From the NCBI GenBank assembly GCA_958296185.1, contig CATQIB010000013.1, forward strand, positions 104,591-168,590: a DNA stretch of 64,000 nucleotides. Direction: 5' to 3'. Of this stretch, positions 7,474 to 16,028 are shown piece by piece (the stretch's first letter is position 1; each line of letters starts with the position of its first letter). The stretch is from an uncultured Mesonia sp. GTDB taxonomy: Bacteria; Bacteroidota; Bacteroidia; Flavobacteriales; Flavobacteriaceae. Made by a program: the position numbers and the translations under genes. Under the pieces are notes generated by a model, which did no database searches, was not told the origin of the DNA, and worked only from the letters and a program-made list of their open reading frames with translations.

Positions 7474-7509
7474 AGGTTATTTTGCTTCGCTATGATTGCT
7501 TAGCGGATG

Positions 7510-7539
7510 CAAATATAAAAGCTTTTTTCAATTGAACAA
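7510..7539 (-). promoter_or_regulatory. Consensus Bacteroidota promoter for tRNA-Asn
   Basis: The reverse strand shows TTG, 19 nt, then TATATTTG: an ideal -33/-7 pair for flavobacteria. The expected start is near 7503, about 30 nt before the tRNA 5' end. Confidence 0.75.
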
Positions 7540-7557
7540 AACTTTTTTTAATTTTTT

Positions 7558-8877
7558 TTACTCAAACAACCAGCGGTACACATCATTTCCGTTGGCATAT
7601 AGCACCAAAGCAATTAAAATAAAGAACCCAACCATTTGGGCATACTCCATAAATTTATCGTTAGGTTTACGTCCGGTAATCATTTCGTACAGTAAAAACA
7701 TCACGTGTCCACCGTCTAAAGCCGGAATTGGTAGGATGTTCATAAAGGCTAAGATAATTGAAATCAATGCTGTGGTTCCCCAGAAGGCCCTCCAATCCCA
7801 AGCATCTGGAAATAGATTACCTATTGCTCCAAAACCTCCCACTTGAGTGGCTCCCTTTTTAGTAAACACATACTTAAACTGTGCTACATAATCGTGAAGG
7901 GTCCAATAAGTATAAGAAAAACCTTGCGAAATACTTTCCCCTAAACCGTAGGTGCGTTCTTCAAAAGTAACTGGTAATGGTTCCGCTCTCAATCCAAAAA
8001 TATTCTCTTCTCCTAAGTTCACCGGTAATTTCAAGGTATCTGCCCCTCTTAAAACACTAAGCTCAATTCGTTTTGCCTCAGTTTCATTTTTATATCGGTT
8101 GAACTCTGCAAAATTATATACTGCCTGATTGTTAAAAGCAATTACTCGATCTCCTGCCTTTAGTCCGGCTTTATCAGCAGGGCTATCGGTGGTTACAGAA
8201 TCTATTGTATTACTTACCATAGGCGAAAAAGGCTGGGTAAAACCTGCCTTAAAAAGTTGCACGCCGATATCTTCTGGCAATTGCAGCATTTCCTTAGTTC
8301 CGTCTTGGTGTAATACCTCAACCTCACTAGCATCGCGAACCATCAAATAACTATTAATACTCAATTGGTTTTCTAAGGCTTCGCCATTTACACTCACAAT
8401 ACGGTCACCATCTTTAAAGCCATACTCTTGTAAAGGCTCAGCCACACTAAAACCGTTAGGTATCCCATCTTGCGTAACATAATTACTCCCCCAAACAAAG
8501 AGTATCATCATATAAATAAGAAAACCCAAGATGATATTAACCGTAACCCCACCAATCATAATAATTAATCTCTGCCAAGCTGGTTTACTCCTAAACTCCC
8601 ATTCTTTAGGTTCTTCGGCCATCTGTTCTTTATCCATACTCTCATCTATCATTCCAGATATTTTCACGTATCCGCCTAAAGGCAACCAGCCAATCCCATA
8701 TACCGTATCGCCAATTTTTTTCTTAAAAAGAGCGAATTTCACATCAAAAAATAAAAAGAATTTTTCAACACGCGTTTTAAAAATTTTAGCCGGTATAAAA
8801 TGACCTAATTCGTGTAAAACAATTAAAAATGAAAGGCTTAATAGTAACTGTATCGCTTTTATCGCAAATGGACTCAT
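7558..8877 (-). CDS. rseP: RseP-type intramembrane zinc metalloprotease (site-2 protease)
   Basis: About 439 aa. HELGH sits in the first membrane segment (zinc His and catalytic Glu), a PDZ-type region covers the middle (SPADKAGLKAGDRVIAFN), and the second catalytic segment reads LPIPALDGGH near the C-terminus with the third metal ligand Asp. Several hydrophobic helices flank these. The family cleaves membrane-bound anti-sigma factors and signal-peptide remnants. The ATG at 8877 (MSPFAIKAIQ) is preferred to the one at 8904, whose nine extra residues do not resemble the family. The IGDTVYGIGWLPLGGYVKI stretch is strongly conserved in flavobacteria. Confidence 0.92.
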   Translation of the reverse strand: MSPFAIKAIQLLLSLSFLIVLHELGHFIPAKIFKTRVEKFFLFFDVKFALFKKKIGDTVYGIGWLPLGGYVKISGMIDESMDKEQMAEEPKEWEFRSKPAWQRLIIMIGGVTVNIILGFLIYMMILFVWGSNYVTQDGIPNGFSVAEPLQEYGFKDGDRIVSVNGEALENQLSINSYLMVRDASEVEVLHQDGTKEMLQLPEDIGVQLFKAGFTQPFSPMVSNTIDSVTTDSPADKAGLKAGDRVIAFNNQAVYNFAEFNRYKNETEAKRIELSVLRGADTLKLPVNLGEENIFGLRAEPLPVTFEERTYGLGESISQGFSYTYWTLHDYVAQFKYVFTKKGATQVGGFGAIGNLFPDAWDWRAFWGTTALISIILAFMNILPIPALDGGHVMFLLYEMITGRKPNDKFMEYAQMVGFFILIALVLYANGNDVYRWLFE

Positions 8878-9039
8878 ATTTTCTACATTATAAAAATCGC
8901 ACAAAAGTACTGTTTTCTTGTGGCTTAAAAAAATATAGCCTGTAAAGCTATGCCTTAAAAATTCATAAATTTTGGGCGTTTCTTGGCTTAAAAAGACGCT
9001 TTATTAATTTCGTTTACGATTTTTATTTCAATGAGAAAC

Positions 9040-9136
9040 GGAATGCCCAATAACAAATTCCAAGTCGGGCTTTCGCTACTCGCTTTTTTCGGGTTCAATC
9101 ACCCTAAAAAGAGCTCAAACAGGCCGCTCTATCCCT
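9040..9136 (-). ncRNA. Structured RNA-like element, copy 3
   Basis: In the roughly 300-bp gap between rseP and the SCO gene. The reverse strand reads GGGATAGAGCGG at its 5' end and AGCGAAAGCCCGAC at the closing side, with GGG (9135-9133) opposite CCC (9069-9067). The interior holds a hairpin CTTTTTAGGGT..ACCCGAAAAAAG. A trailing hairpin GGAAT/ATTCC lies at 9040-9061. Same layout as the elements at 721-804 and 46382-46473. It sits upstream of rseP in the same orientation, but the other copies do not keep that relation. Confidence 0.5.
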
Positions 9137-9192
9137 AACGCAAAGGCTATTAATTTTTAACAATAAAGCGCGCACTTGCTCCCTAAATTGCT

Positions 9193-9200
9193 TAATTTTG
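9193..9200 (+). promoter_or_regulatory. -7 box for the SCO gene
   Basis: TAATTTTG, an exact TAnnTTTG match. It contains the upstream TTG (9198) that could be mistaken for a start, so the real start is the ATG at 9213. Confidence 0.5.
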
Positions 9201-9212
9201 CACAAAAAAAAG

Positions 9213-9896
9213 ATGCTACAATTTTTTGCCAAATATAAATTTTTTGCCGTAGTCATGTTTGTGCTTTCGGCCATTATAGTTACTGCGATATACCAACTTA
9301 AAGTACCAGAACCCAATCTACCCATTTATCAACCCAGTATGGTAAACAAAGAATTGGTTGATACCACAGTTCAATACATTCGTAAATACCATAAAATTGC
9401 CGATTTTAAATTGATAAATCAAAACGGAGACACCATTACGCAAGAAGATTATGCCGGTAAAATTTATATCGCCGATTTTTTCTTTACCACCTGCCAGACC
9501 ATTTGCCCAATAATGACAGACCATATGGCCAAGCTTCAAGAGGTTTATAAAAATGATGATGAAGTTATGCTGCTGTCACATACCGTTACTCCCGATATAG
9601 ATACCGTAGCTCAACTTAAGCGTTATGCCCTAAAGAAGGGCGTTATCGATAGTAAATGGAACCTGGTTACTGGTGACAAAAAACAAATTTATGATTTGGC
9701 TAGAAAATCGTACTGCGTAGCCAAAACTCAAGGAGACGGCGGACCCTATGATATGATTCATACCGAGAACTTCACCCTAATCGACAATGAGCGTCGCATT
9801 AGAAAATTTTATGATGGCACAGACCCAGAAGCTATTGAGGAGCTCATAGAGGATGTAAAAACCTTGAAAAAAATTCAAGCCAAAGAGAAAAAATAA
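9213..9896 (+). CDS. SCO1/SenC-family copper chaperone
   Basis: A 227-aa protein with one N-terminal membrane anchor (FFAVVMFVLSAIIVTAIY) and a thioredoxin-fold periplasmic domain. The copper-site Cys pair is in TCQTICP (C94, C98) and the distal His in MIHTENF (about H183). SCO proteins deliver or reduce copper for the CuA centre of cytochrome oxidase. The ATG at 9213 is chosen because the upstream TTG lies in the promoter -7 box. It has its own terminator before feoA. Confidence 0.88.
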   Translation: MLQFFAKYKFFAVVMFVLSAIIVTAIYQLKVPEPNLPIYQPSMVNKELVDTTVQYIRKYHKIADFKLINQNGDTITQEDYAGKIYIADFFFTTCQTICPIMTDHMAKLQEVYKNDDEVMLLSHTVTPDIDTVAQLKRYALKKGVIDSKWNLVTGDKKQIYDLARKSYCVAKTQGDGGPYDMIHTENFTLIDNERRIRKFYDGTDPEAIEELIEDVKTLKKIQAKEKK

Positions 9897-9905
9897 TGAT
9901 TTTTA

Positions 9906-9932
9906 AAAATGCCCAGTATATTGGGCATTTTT
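9906..9932 (+). terminator. Intrinsic terminator after the SCO gene
   Basis: AAAATGCCCA / TGGGCATTTT hairpin with a T-run, 10 nt after the stop at 9896. Confidence 0.8.
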
Positions 9933-9935
9933 TGT

Positions 9936-9943
9936 TATTTTTG
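9936..9943 (+). promoter_or_regulatory. -7 box for feoA-feoB
   Basis: TATTTTTG, an exact TAnnTTTG match. It lies directly after the preceding terminator and 30 nt before the feoA ATG at 9973. Confidence 0.45.
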
Positions 9944-9972
9944 TCTTGTTTAAATTCAATCTAAATAAAATC

Positions 9973-10197
9973 ATGCCAACCGTAGCTCAATTAAAACGAG
10001 GACAGCGTGCAGTAGTTAAAAAATTCTGCGATGACAGTATACCTCTCAAGTTACTTGAAATGGGTTGCCTACCGGGCAATGCCATCGAGTTGTTGCAAAT
10101 CGCTCCTTTTAAAGACCCTTTATACTTAAACATCAATGGGAGTTATGTAGCCATCCGTAAAGATATCGCCGAAAAGATTGAAGTTGAATTAGCATAA
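9973..10197 (+). CDS. feoA: Ferrous iron transport protein A
   Basis: About 74 aa, the usual size. It forms the small SH3-like FeoA domain that binds and supports FeoB at the inner membrane. Visible are LKRGQRAVVKKF at the start, LLEMGCLPGNAIELL in the centre and a final LNINGSYVAIRKDIAEKIEVE. The upstream TTG at 9946 would place the start very near the promoter and adds atypical residues, so the ATG at 9973 is chosen. feoB follows after 5 nt. Confidence 0.92.
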   Translation: MPTVAQLKRGQRAVVKKFCDDSIPLKLLEMGCLPGNAIELLQIAPFKDPLYLNINGSYVAIRKDIAEKIEVELA

Positions 10198-10202
10198 TAA
10201 TT

Positions 10203-12302
10203 ATGGCCAAACAAATAAATGTAGCGCTAATAGGTAATCCCAATACCGGTAAAACCTCTGTATTTAATCAGCTTACCGGGCTAAACCAACAAGTAGGGAA
10301 TTACCCTGGAATTACGGTGGAGAAAAAAGAAGGGGTCGCCAAATTATCTCGCACTCACAAAGCCCATATTTTAGATCTACCGGGTACTTATAGTTTAAAT
10401 GCCTCTTCATTAGATGAAAACCTGGTTATCGAGTTATTGTTAAATAAAAACGATAAAGATTACCCAGATGTTGCCGTAGTAATTAGCGACGTAGAAAATC
10501 TAAAGCGTAATTTATTGCTTTTTACGCAAATAAAAGATTTGGGACTTCCTACCATATTGGTGATCAATATGGCAGACCGAATGGACCGAAAGGGAATTAG
10601 TCTTGATATACCAGTACTTGAAAAAGAGTTAAAAACCAAGATTGCACTGGTAAGTTCTCGCAAAAATACGGGTATTGATTATTTGAAAGAACTTATTATT
10701 CAATACCAAAATTTGTCTACAGAACCCTGTGTCAACGCCTCGAGCATAGATCCGACTTATTTTGATCGCTTGCGCCAGGCCTTTCCCAATCAATCCTTAT
10801 ACAAACTATGGTTGGTGATTACCCAAGATGTTAACTTTGGTAACTTGAATCGTAAATCGATTTTACCCGATAGCGATTTTACACCAAAAGCCCACGCCGA
10901 ACTTAAACGGTTGCAGCAAAAGGAAACCATTGCTCGCTATCAATTCATCAATGGGGTTTTAAAACAAGGTTTTAGCAAAGATGTAAATGCGGCCAAAGAT
11001 TTACGTGGCCGTCTAGACCGCATATTGACGCATAAAGTATGGGGATACGCCATTTTTTTTGGTATTATGCTTTTGATTTTCCAAGCGATTTATGATTGGT
11101 CGAGCTACCCTATGGATTTTATCGATTCTACTTTCGTATCTTTTAGCGAATGGGCCAAAGACAGTCTGCCTCCAGGTATGTTTACCGATCTTATTGCCGA
11201 AGGTATAATTCCTGGTATTGGCGGCGTGGTAATTTTTATACCCCAAATTGCATTTTTATTTCTTTTTATCTCGATTCTTGAAGAAAGCGGCTATATGAGT
11301 CGTGTGGTTTTTTTGATGGATAAAATCATGAAGAAATTTGGCTTAAGCGGAAAAAGTGTGGTCCCATTAGTTTCGGGTACAGCCTGTGCTATTCCCGCTG
11401 TAATGGCTACTCGAAATATCGAAGATTGGAAAGAACGACTCATCACCATTTTGGTAGTTCCTTTTACAACCTGCTCGGCTCGATTACCCGTATATTTAAT
11501 CATCATTTCTTTAGTTATTCCCGATGAACGCGTATTGGGCCTATTCAATTTACAGGGGCTTACGCTAATGTTATTGTATTTGCTAGGCTTTGGTATGTCG
11601 GTATTTTCAGCCTGGGTGCTTAACAAGTTACTCAAAATGCGAAGTAAAAGCTATTTTGTCATAGAAATGCCCGATTATAAACTACCGCTTTTTAAAAATG
11701 TTGCTATCAACGTGGTTGAAAAAACAAAATCTTTTGTTTTTGGCGCAGGTAAAATTATTTTAGCCATTTCGATTGTACTCTGGGTGCTCGCTAGTTATGG
11801 CCCAACCGATGAATTTAAAAACGCCGAAGAAATTGTAATCGAAAATTACGGCGATAGCCTAAGCGAAGAAGAGTTTAATACCGAGGTAGCTTCTTTGAAA
11901 TTAGAAAATTCTTATATAGGATATATGGGGAAAGCCATTGAACCAGCTGTGGCTCCCTTAGGTTACGATTGGAAGATTGGTATTGCGATCATTAGTTCGT
12001 TTGCCGCTAGAGAGGTTTTCGTAGGTACTTTAGCCACTATATATAGTGTAGGAAGCGATAATGAGCAAACCATAAAAAGCAGAATGGCAGCCGAACAAAA
12101 TCCTATCTTAGGTGGCCCCTTATTTACCTTTGCCAGTGGAATAAGCCTACTACTCTTTTATGCTTTTGCTATGCAATGTATGAGCACCTTAGCCATTGTA
12201 AAACGTGAGACTAACTCTTGGAAATGGCCAAGTATACAGTTTGTAGCCATGACTATTATTGCATACGTAGCGGCTTTAATTGCTTTTCAATTCTTAAAAT
12301 AA
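10203..12302 (+). CDS. feoB: Ferrous iron transporter FeoB
   Basis: A 699-aa protein of full length. The N-terminal G domain shows GNPNTGKT (residues 11-18), DLPGTY (about 58-63) and NMAD (122-125). A helical linker follows, then the polytopic membrane domain with gate-like motifs, including a conserved VSGTACAIPAVMATR segment and TTCSARLPVY. It drives Fe(II) uptake across the inner membrane. It is co-transcribed with feoA and a short Cys-rich protein. Confidence 0.95.
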   Translation: MAKQINVALIGNPNTGKTSVFNQLTGLNQQVGNYPGITVEKKEGVAKLSRTHKAHILDLPGTYSLNASSLDENLVIELLLNKNDKDYPDVAVVISDVENLKRNLLLFTQIKDLGLPTILVINMADRMDRKGISLDIPVLEKELKTKIALVSSRKNTGIDYLKELIIQYQNLSTEPCVNASSIDPTYFDRLRQAFPNQSLYKLWLVITQDVNFGNLNRKSILPDSDFTPKAHAELKRLQQKETIARYQFINGVLKQGFSKDVNAAKDLRGRLDRILTHKVWGYAIFFGIMLLIFQAIYDWSSYPMDFIDSTFVSFSEWAKDSLPPGMFTDLIAEGIIPGIGGVVIFIPQIAFLFLFISILEESGYMSRVVFLMDKIMKKFGLSGKSVVPLVSGTACAIPAVMATRNIEDWKERLITILVVPFTTCSARLPVYLIIISLVIPDERVLGLFNLQGLTLMLLYLLGFGMSVFSAWVLNKLLKMRSKSYFVIEMPDYKLPLFKNVAINVVEKTKSFVFGAGKIILAISIVLWVLASYGPTDEFKNAEEIVIENYGDSLSEEEFNTEVASLKLENSYIGYMGKAIEPAVAPLGYDWKIGIAIISSFAAREVFVGTLATIYSVGSDNEQTIKSRMAAEQNPILGGPLFTFASGISLLLFYAFAMQCMSTLAIVKRETNSWKWPSIQFVAMTIIAYVAALIAFQFLK

Positions 12303-12313
12303 AATATGTTATT

Positions 12314-12457
12314 ATGTTACAGGAAATATTGGTACTTATCACTTTCGCAGGAGCATTATTCTATTTGTTTACAAAATTGATTTGGACTCCGCGGTTCTTA
12401 AAGAAAAAGACCAGTACAAAAGCCTGTGGTACAACGGGTAAAGGATGCTGTGATTAA
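12314..12457 (+). CDS. FeoB-associated Cys-rich membrane protein
   Basis: A 47-aa peptide starting MLQEILVLITFAG. It has one transmembrane helix and a short cytoplasmic tail with three cysteines (KACGTTGKGCCD). This matches the small FeoB-associated Cys-rich family often encoded directly after feoB in Bacteroidota. The open frame extends upstream into feoB, but the ATG at 12314 gives the usual length and a start 11 nt after the feoB stop. It may bind iron or help FeoB assemble; its exact role is not established. Confidence 0.8.
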   Translation: MLQEILVLITFAGALFYLFTKLIWTPRFLKKKTSTKACGTTGKGCCD

Positions 12458-12470
12458 GATATAAAAAAGG

Positions 12471-12500
12471 AAAAAGGCTACCTAAAAGAGTAGCCTTTTT
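12471..12500 (+). terminator. Terminator of the feo operon (probably bidirectional)
   Basis: AAAAAGGCTAC / GTAGCCTTTTT hairpin between the convergent feo operon and the minus-strand 144-aa protein gene. Confidence 0.8.
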
Positions 12501-12534
12501 ATTTAAAGACTAAACTATTGAGTCTTCATTCTTT

Positions 12535-12969
12535 TTAGTTTACTTTTACCTGGGTATCGATTTGTAGATAATAGGCGCTTTTATCAATAGGCTGTTGAGC
12601 TTTTGGATAAGGCATTAAATTAACCAATCGCAATTGCTGCTCAGTTGACCAATATTTCTCAAAAATCGGTAAGGCTTGGGCATTCCCTTTTCCTGAAACA
12701 CTTAAGATCTGCTCAGCCACTAATTCGGTGTTCTTATAAAGTTTTAGTTTTACCTTAGCCTCGCCCGCCCATACACAGGTAACCGATTCTGGACATCGAG
12801 AATCTTGTGCCACATCATCAAAGACTAAATTATATTCTTGAAATACTTGAACCGATTGACCTAAAACCAATTTACCCACAATTTGTATAGCTGGTTTTTG
12901 TTGGGCATAGGTTGAAAAACCGAAGATTAAAAATAGCAGAAAGCCAAATGTTTTATACGAATTACTCAT
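12535..12969 (-). CDS. Exported protein with DSRCPxxVxCVWAG motif
   Basis: A 144-aa protein with a signal peptide (about 1-22, ending STYAQ). The mature domain carries DSRCPESVTCVWAGEA, a motif recurrent in small exported bacterial proteins of unknown function; its two Cys probably form a disulfide. It starts 14 nt after the stop of the second metal permease, so it may be the last gene of the metal-import operon, although a role in metal uptake is only inferred from position. Confidence 0.6.
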   Translation of the reverse strand: MSNSYKTFGFLLFLIFGFSTYAQQKPAIQIVGKLVLGQSVQVFQEYNLVFDDVAQDSRCPESVTCVWAGEAKVKLKLYKNTELVAEQILSVSGKGNAQALPIFEKYWSTEQQLRLVNLMPYPKAQQPIDKSAYYLQIDTQVKVN

Positions 12970-12983
12970 GTTTACTTTTATAT

Positions 12984-14144
12984 TTACCCCCGAAATAAAA
13001 AGAATTTGTTTTTCAAATCTTCTATAGCCGTTGGTTTGTTGGTTGTAATATATTTTAGAGCCTCTTCGGTAAATTGAAGCCCTTTTTCAGATAGATTAAT
13101 GACTTGATTTTCGATTTCAATCAGGTTATTTTTTTGAGCCAAATCTACCACTGTTTTTGCTTGTATGCGGTGCCAATTGATGTGCTCTTGTAAATGATTG
13201 ACATGTCGCTCACGCGGATCTTCATGATTTTGTAAGTGCAATAAAAATACCAATAAAGAAACTTCTTTGCGTTGTTGCTTTTCTTTAAAAATCGCCGAAA
13301 TTACTCCTTGTTTTGGAGCAAATAAAAACACCAATAAAAAAAGCATACCCAAAACGCTGGTCATGGATCCGGCGATTGATGCATCTAACCAATGCGCTAA
13401 CCAATAACCGATCACAGCCGAAATTACCCCAAAAAATACACTTAGAACCAGCATTTTCTTTAAGCTGTCTGTAAGTAAATATGCCGTAGCTGCAGGTGCA
13501 ATGATGAGCGCTACCACCAATACCGCTCCAACTGCATCAAAAGCTCCCACAATAGTTACAGAAGAAACACTCATAAGACCATAATGAATCAGCAAAGGTG
13601 AAAAACCTAAACTCGTAGCCAAACCCTTATCGAATGTACTCATTTTTAATTCTTTGAAAAATAAAATCAGTAAACTAAGACTCAGTAATAAAATACTTCC
13701 AATAACCCATAGAGATTTTGGACCAAGATCTAAATTATTTATTAGTAGTCGATCAAATGGAGCGAAAGCCAACTCGCCAAGCAATACAGCATCTATATCG
13801 AGATGAACATCATTAGCATTTTGAGCAATTAATATCACCCCAATACTAAATAAGGCAGGAAAAACCAGACCTATGGCCGTATCTTCTTTTACCAATCTGG
13901 TTTTTTGAATAAATTCAACCAGCACCACCGTTAGAACGCCAGTGACTGCCGCTAATAGAATCAGCCAGGGAGAGTTTAAATCTTGTGTGATAAAAAAACC
14001 AACCACCAAACCCGGTAAAATAGAATGGCTAATGGCATCGCTTATCATAGTCATTTTTCTAAGCACTAGGAACACTCCTGGTATTGCGCAAGCCATTGCT
14101 GCTAGTCCCGCAATTAATTGTATTTCAATTTGCGCATCACTCAT
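12984..14144 (-). CDS. ABC-3 metal permease with C-terminal winged-helix domain (second permease)
   Basis: A 386-aa protein. Residues 1-270 form the polytopic ZnuB/TroC-type permease (VLRKMTMISDAISHSILPGL, LLGELAF, AFDAVGAVLVVALIIAPAATAYLL). The remaining 100 or so residues are cytosolic and resemble a DtxR-type winged helix (HRIQAKTVVDLAQKNNLIEI, NLSEKGLQFTEEALKYI). Typical permeases of this family stop at about 280 aa, so this is a fusion. It overlaps the upstream permease by 4 nt. The substrate is probably Mn, Fe or Zn. Confidence 0.85.
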   Translation of the reverse strand: MSDAQIEIQLIAGLAAMACAIPGVFLVLRKMTMISDAISHSILPGLVVGFFITQDLNSPWLILLAAVTGVLTVVLVEFIQKTRLVKEDTAIGLVFPALFSIGVILIAQNANDVHLDIDAVLLGELAFAPFDRLLINNLDLGPKSLWVIGSILLLSLSLLILFFKELKMSTFDKGLATSLGFSPLLIHYGLMSVSSVTIVGAFDAVGAVLVVALIIAPAATAYLLTDSLKKMLVLSVFFGVISAVIGYWLAHWLDASIAGSMTSVLGMLFLLVFLFAPKQGVISAIFKEKQQRKEVSLLVFLLHLQNHEDPRERHVNHLQEHINWHRIQAKTVVDLAQKNNLIEIENQVINLSEKGLQFTEEALKYITTNKPTAIEDLKNKFFLFRG

Positions 14145-15271
14145 AGATCTTGCATAGCTTCTTGGGGTTTATAAAAATTCTCTGCTTCCTGGTAGCCCTT
14201 GGCAGTTAGCGACCATTGATTGCCTCTAATCTCTACCCAATTTTTTTCTTCTAGTTTATTAAGTGTTTTACGCGTATAGCCGTGAAAATTATTCAGGATT
14301 TTTATAGCATGTGGATGGGAAATATCTTTATGATTTTGAGCAATATGATACATTACCGAAAGTGTTTTACGCAGATTAAGTTCCTTGCGGTTGCGGTAAA
14401 ACCTAATTCTTCTAGCGAGTAAACCACGTTGTGGAGCAAATACAAATGAGAGTAATACCAATCCGGCAGCGACCAAAACAATTATTGGTCCGGTAGATAA
14501 GTTGTTCTGGCTTGCACTAATAGCCGTTCCTAAAACCCCTGAAAATGCTCCAAAAGCAGCAGCTAAAAATATCATTACACTTAAGCTATTGGTCCATTGC
14601 CGGGCTGCAGCAGCTGGAGCTAAAAGCATTGCACTCATTAGAACCACTCCCACCGTTTGAAGCCCTAAAACAATTGCCAATACAATAAAACTGGTAATTA
14701 AAATATCTAAAAATCTAGTATTAAAGCCTAAAGTTAAGGTGTAATCTGGATCAAAAAGTAGCAACTTTAGCTCTTTCCAAAACAGGAGCAAAACGAATAA
14801 GCTAACACCTGTTACACCAATCATTACATATACGTCTTGCACCATTAAAGTAGCGGCTTGGCCGAATAAATATTTATCTAAACCTGCCTGATTGGCATTA
14901 GGTAACTTTTGTATAAAGGTAAGTAGTAGCATACCGAACCCGAAAAACAAGGATAAAATTAGACCTAAAGCCGTATCGTTTTTCAAGCGGGTTTTTTTGA
15001 CAATACTTTTAATCCAAAATGTACCTAACAATCCGCTAATCAAAGCTCCTAAAAGCAAAAAGTGAGTTTGCTTGGTACCGGTCAACAGAAAAGCGAGCGC
15101 AATCCCAGGCAAGGCTGCGTGAGAGATAGCATCTCCTAATAAACTCTGTCTTCTCAATACTGCAAAACTCCCTAACATACCACAAACCGCACCTAAAACA
15201 GCCGTACCTAAAGTGATTACACCTAAGGTATAATCTGTAAACAACATAGAAAAATACTCTGTTATATTCAT
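14141..15271 (-). CDS. ABC-3 metal permease with C-terminal winged-helix domain (first permease)
   Basis: A 376-aa protein and paralogue of the next gene. The membrane region covers about 1-280 (VLRRQSLLGDAISHAALPGIALAF, LQTVGVVLMSAMLLAPAAAARQW). A cytosolic tail of about 90 residues has an HTH-like pattern (LSVMYHIAQNHKDI, HGYTRKTLNKLEEKNWVEI, WSLTAKGYQEAENFY). The two permeases would form a heterodimeric channel with the ATPase encoded just upstream. The tails may sense metal or DNA; that is inference. Confidence 0.85.
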   Translation of the reverse strand: MNITEYFSMLFTDYTLGVITLGTAVLGAVCGMLGSFAVLRRQSLLGDAISHAALPGIALAFLLTGTKQTHFLLLGALISGLLGTFWIKSIVKKTRLKNDTALGLILSLFFGFGMLLLTFIQKLPNANQAGLDKYLFGQAATLMVQDVYVMIGVTGVSLFVLLLFWKELKLLLFDPDYTLTLGFNTRFLDILITSFIVLAIVLGLQTVGVVLMSAMLLAPAAAARQWTNSLSVMIFLAAAFGAFSGVLGTAISASQNNLSTGPIIVLVAAGLVLLSFVFAPQRGLLARRIRFYRNRKELNLRKTLSVMYHIAQNHKDISHPHAIKILNNFHGYTRKTLNKLEEKNWVEIRGNQWSLTAKGYQEAENFYKPQEAMQDL

Positions 15272-15281
15272 TATTTTGCCT

Positions 15282-16028
15282 TTACGGATTGATGGCTACT
15301 TTATAGTTAATTCCGTAGGTTTTGGTTAAATTATCATCGTTAAAGATATCTTTCACAGGACCCGATGCTATCCCCTTTACATTCAAAAAGGTTACCCAAT
15401 TGAAATACTCGGGCACGGTTTGTAAATCGTGGTGCACTACAATTAGTGTTTTTCCCGCATCGCGTAATTCTTTAAGAATTTTAATAATAGCTCTTTCGGT
15501 TGTCGCATCTACACCTTGAAAGGGTTCATCCATAAAATATATACTCGCATTTTGAACCAAAGCTCTAGCTAAGAAAATGCGTTGTTGTTGTCCGCCCGAA
15601 AGTTGACTTATTTGTCTATTTTTAAAAGAAAGCATCCCTACTTTTTCCAGAGCCTCTAAAGCCGATTTTCTTTGCGCCTGCCCTGGGCGTTTTATCCAGC
15701 CTAAGCTACCATAAGTTCCCATCATGACCACATCAAGAGCCGTAGTAGGAAAATCCCAATCTACGGTTCCTTTTTGCGGCACATAGGCCACCTTTGAGCG
15801 TTGGGCCTTATAGGGTTTACCAAATATCTTGACACTGCCGGCGATGGGTTTTATAATACCCAATATAGCTTTGATAAGTGTAGATTTACCGGCACCATTC
15901 GGCCCTACTATAGCCATTAGTACGCCTTCGGGAATTTTTAAATCGATATCCCAAAGTACAGGTTTATAGTCATAGGCCACCGTAAGGTCATCTATCTTTA
16001 TGGCTAGTTTTTCGTTTTTCACATTCAT
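15282..16028 (-). CDS. Metal ABC transporter ATP-binding protein
   Basis: A 248-aa ABC ATPase with Walker [10 protein letters not shown] (42-50), signature LSGGQQQR (143-150), Walker B IYFMDEP (163-169) and a switch His in VHHD. It energises the two permeases encoded downstream. It starts directly after the binding-protein gene and ends 10 nt before the first permease, so it is in the same transcript. The family (MntB/ZnuC/TroB type) imports Mn, Fe or Zn. Confidence 0.9.
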   Translation of the reverse strand: MNVKNEKLAIKIDDLTVAYDYKPVLWDIDLKIPEGVLMAIVGPNGAGKSTLIKAILGIIKPIAGSVKIFGKPYKAQRSKVAYVPQKGTVDWDFPTTALDVVMMGTYGSLGWIKRPGQAQRKSALEALEKVGMLSFKNRQISQLSGGQQQRIFLARALVQNASIYFMDEPFQGVDATTERAIIKILKELRDAGKTLIVVHHDLQTVPEYFNWVTFLNVKGIASGPVKDIFNDDNLTKTYGINYKVAINP

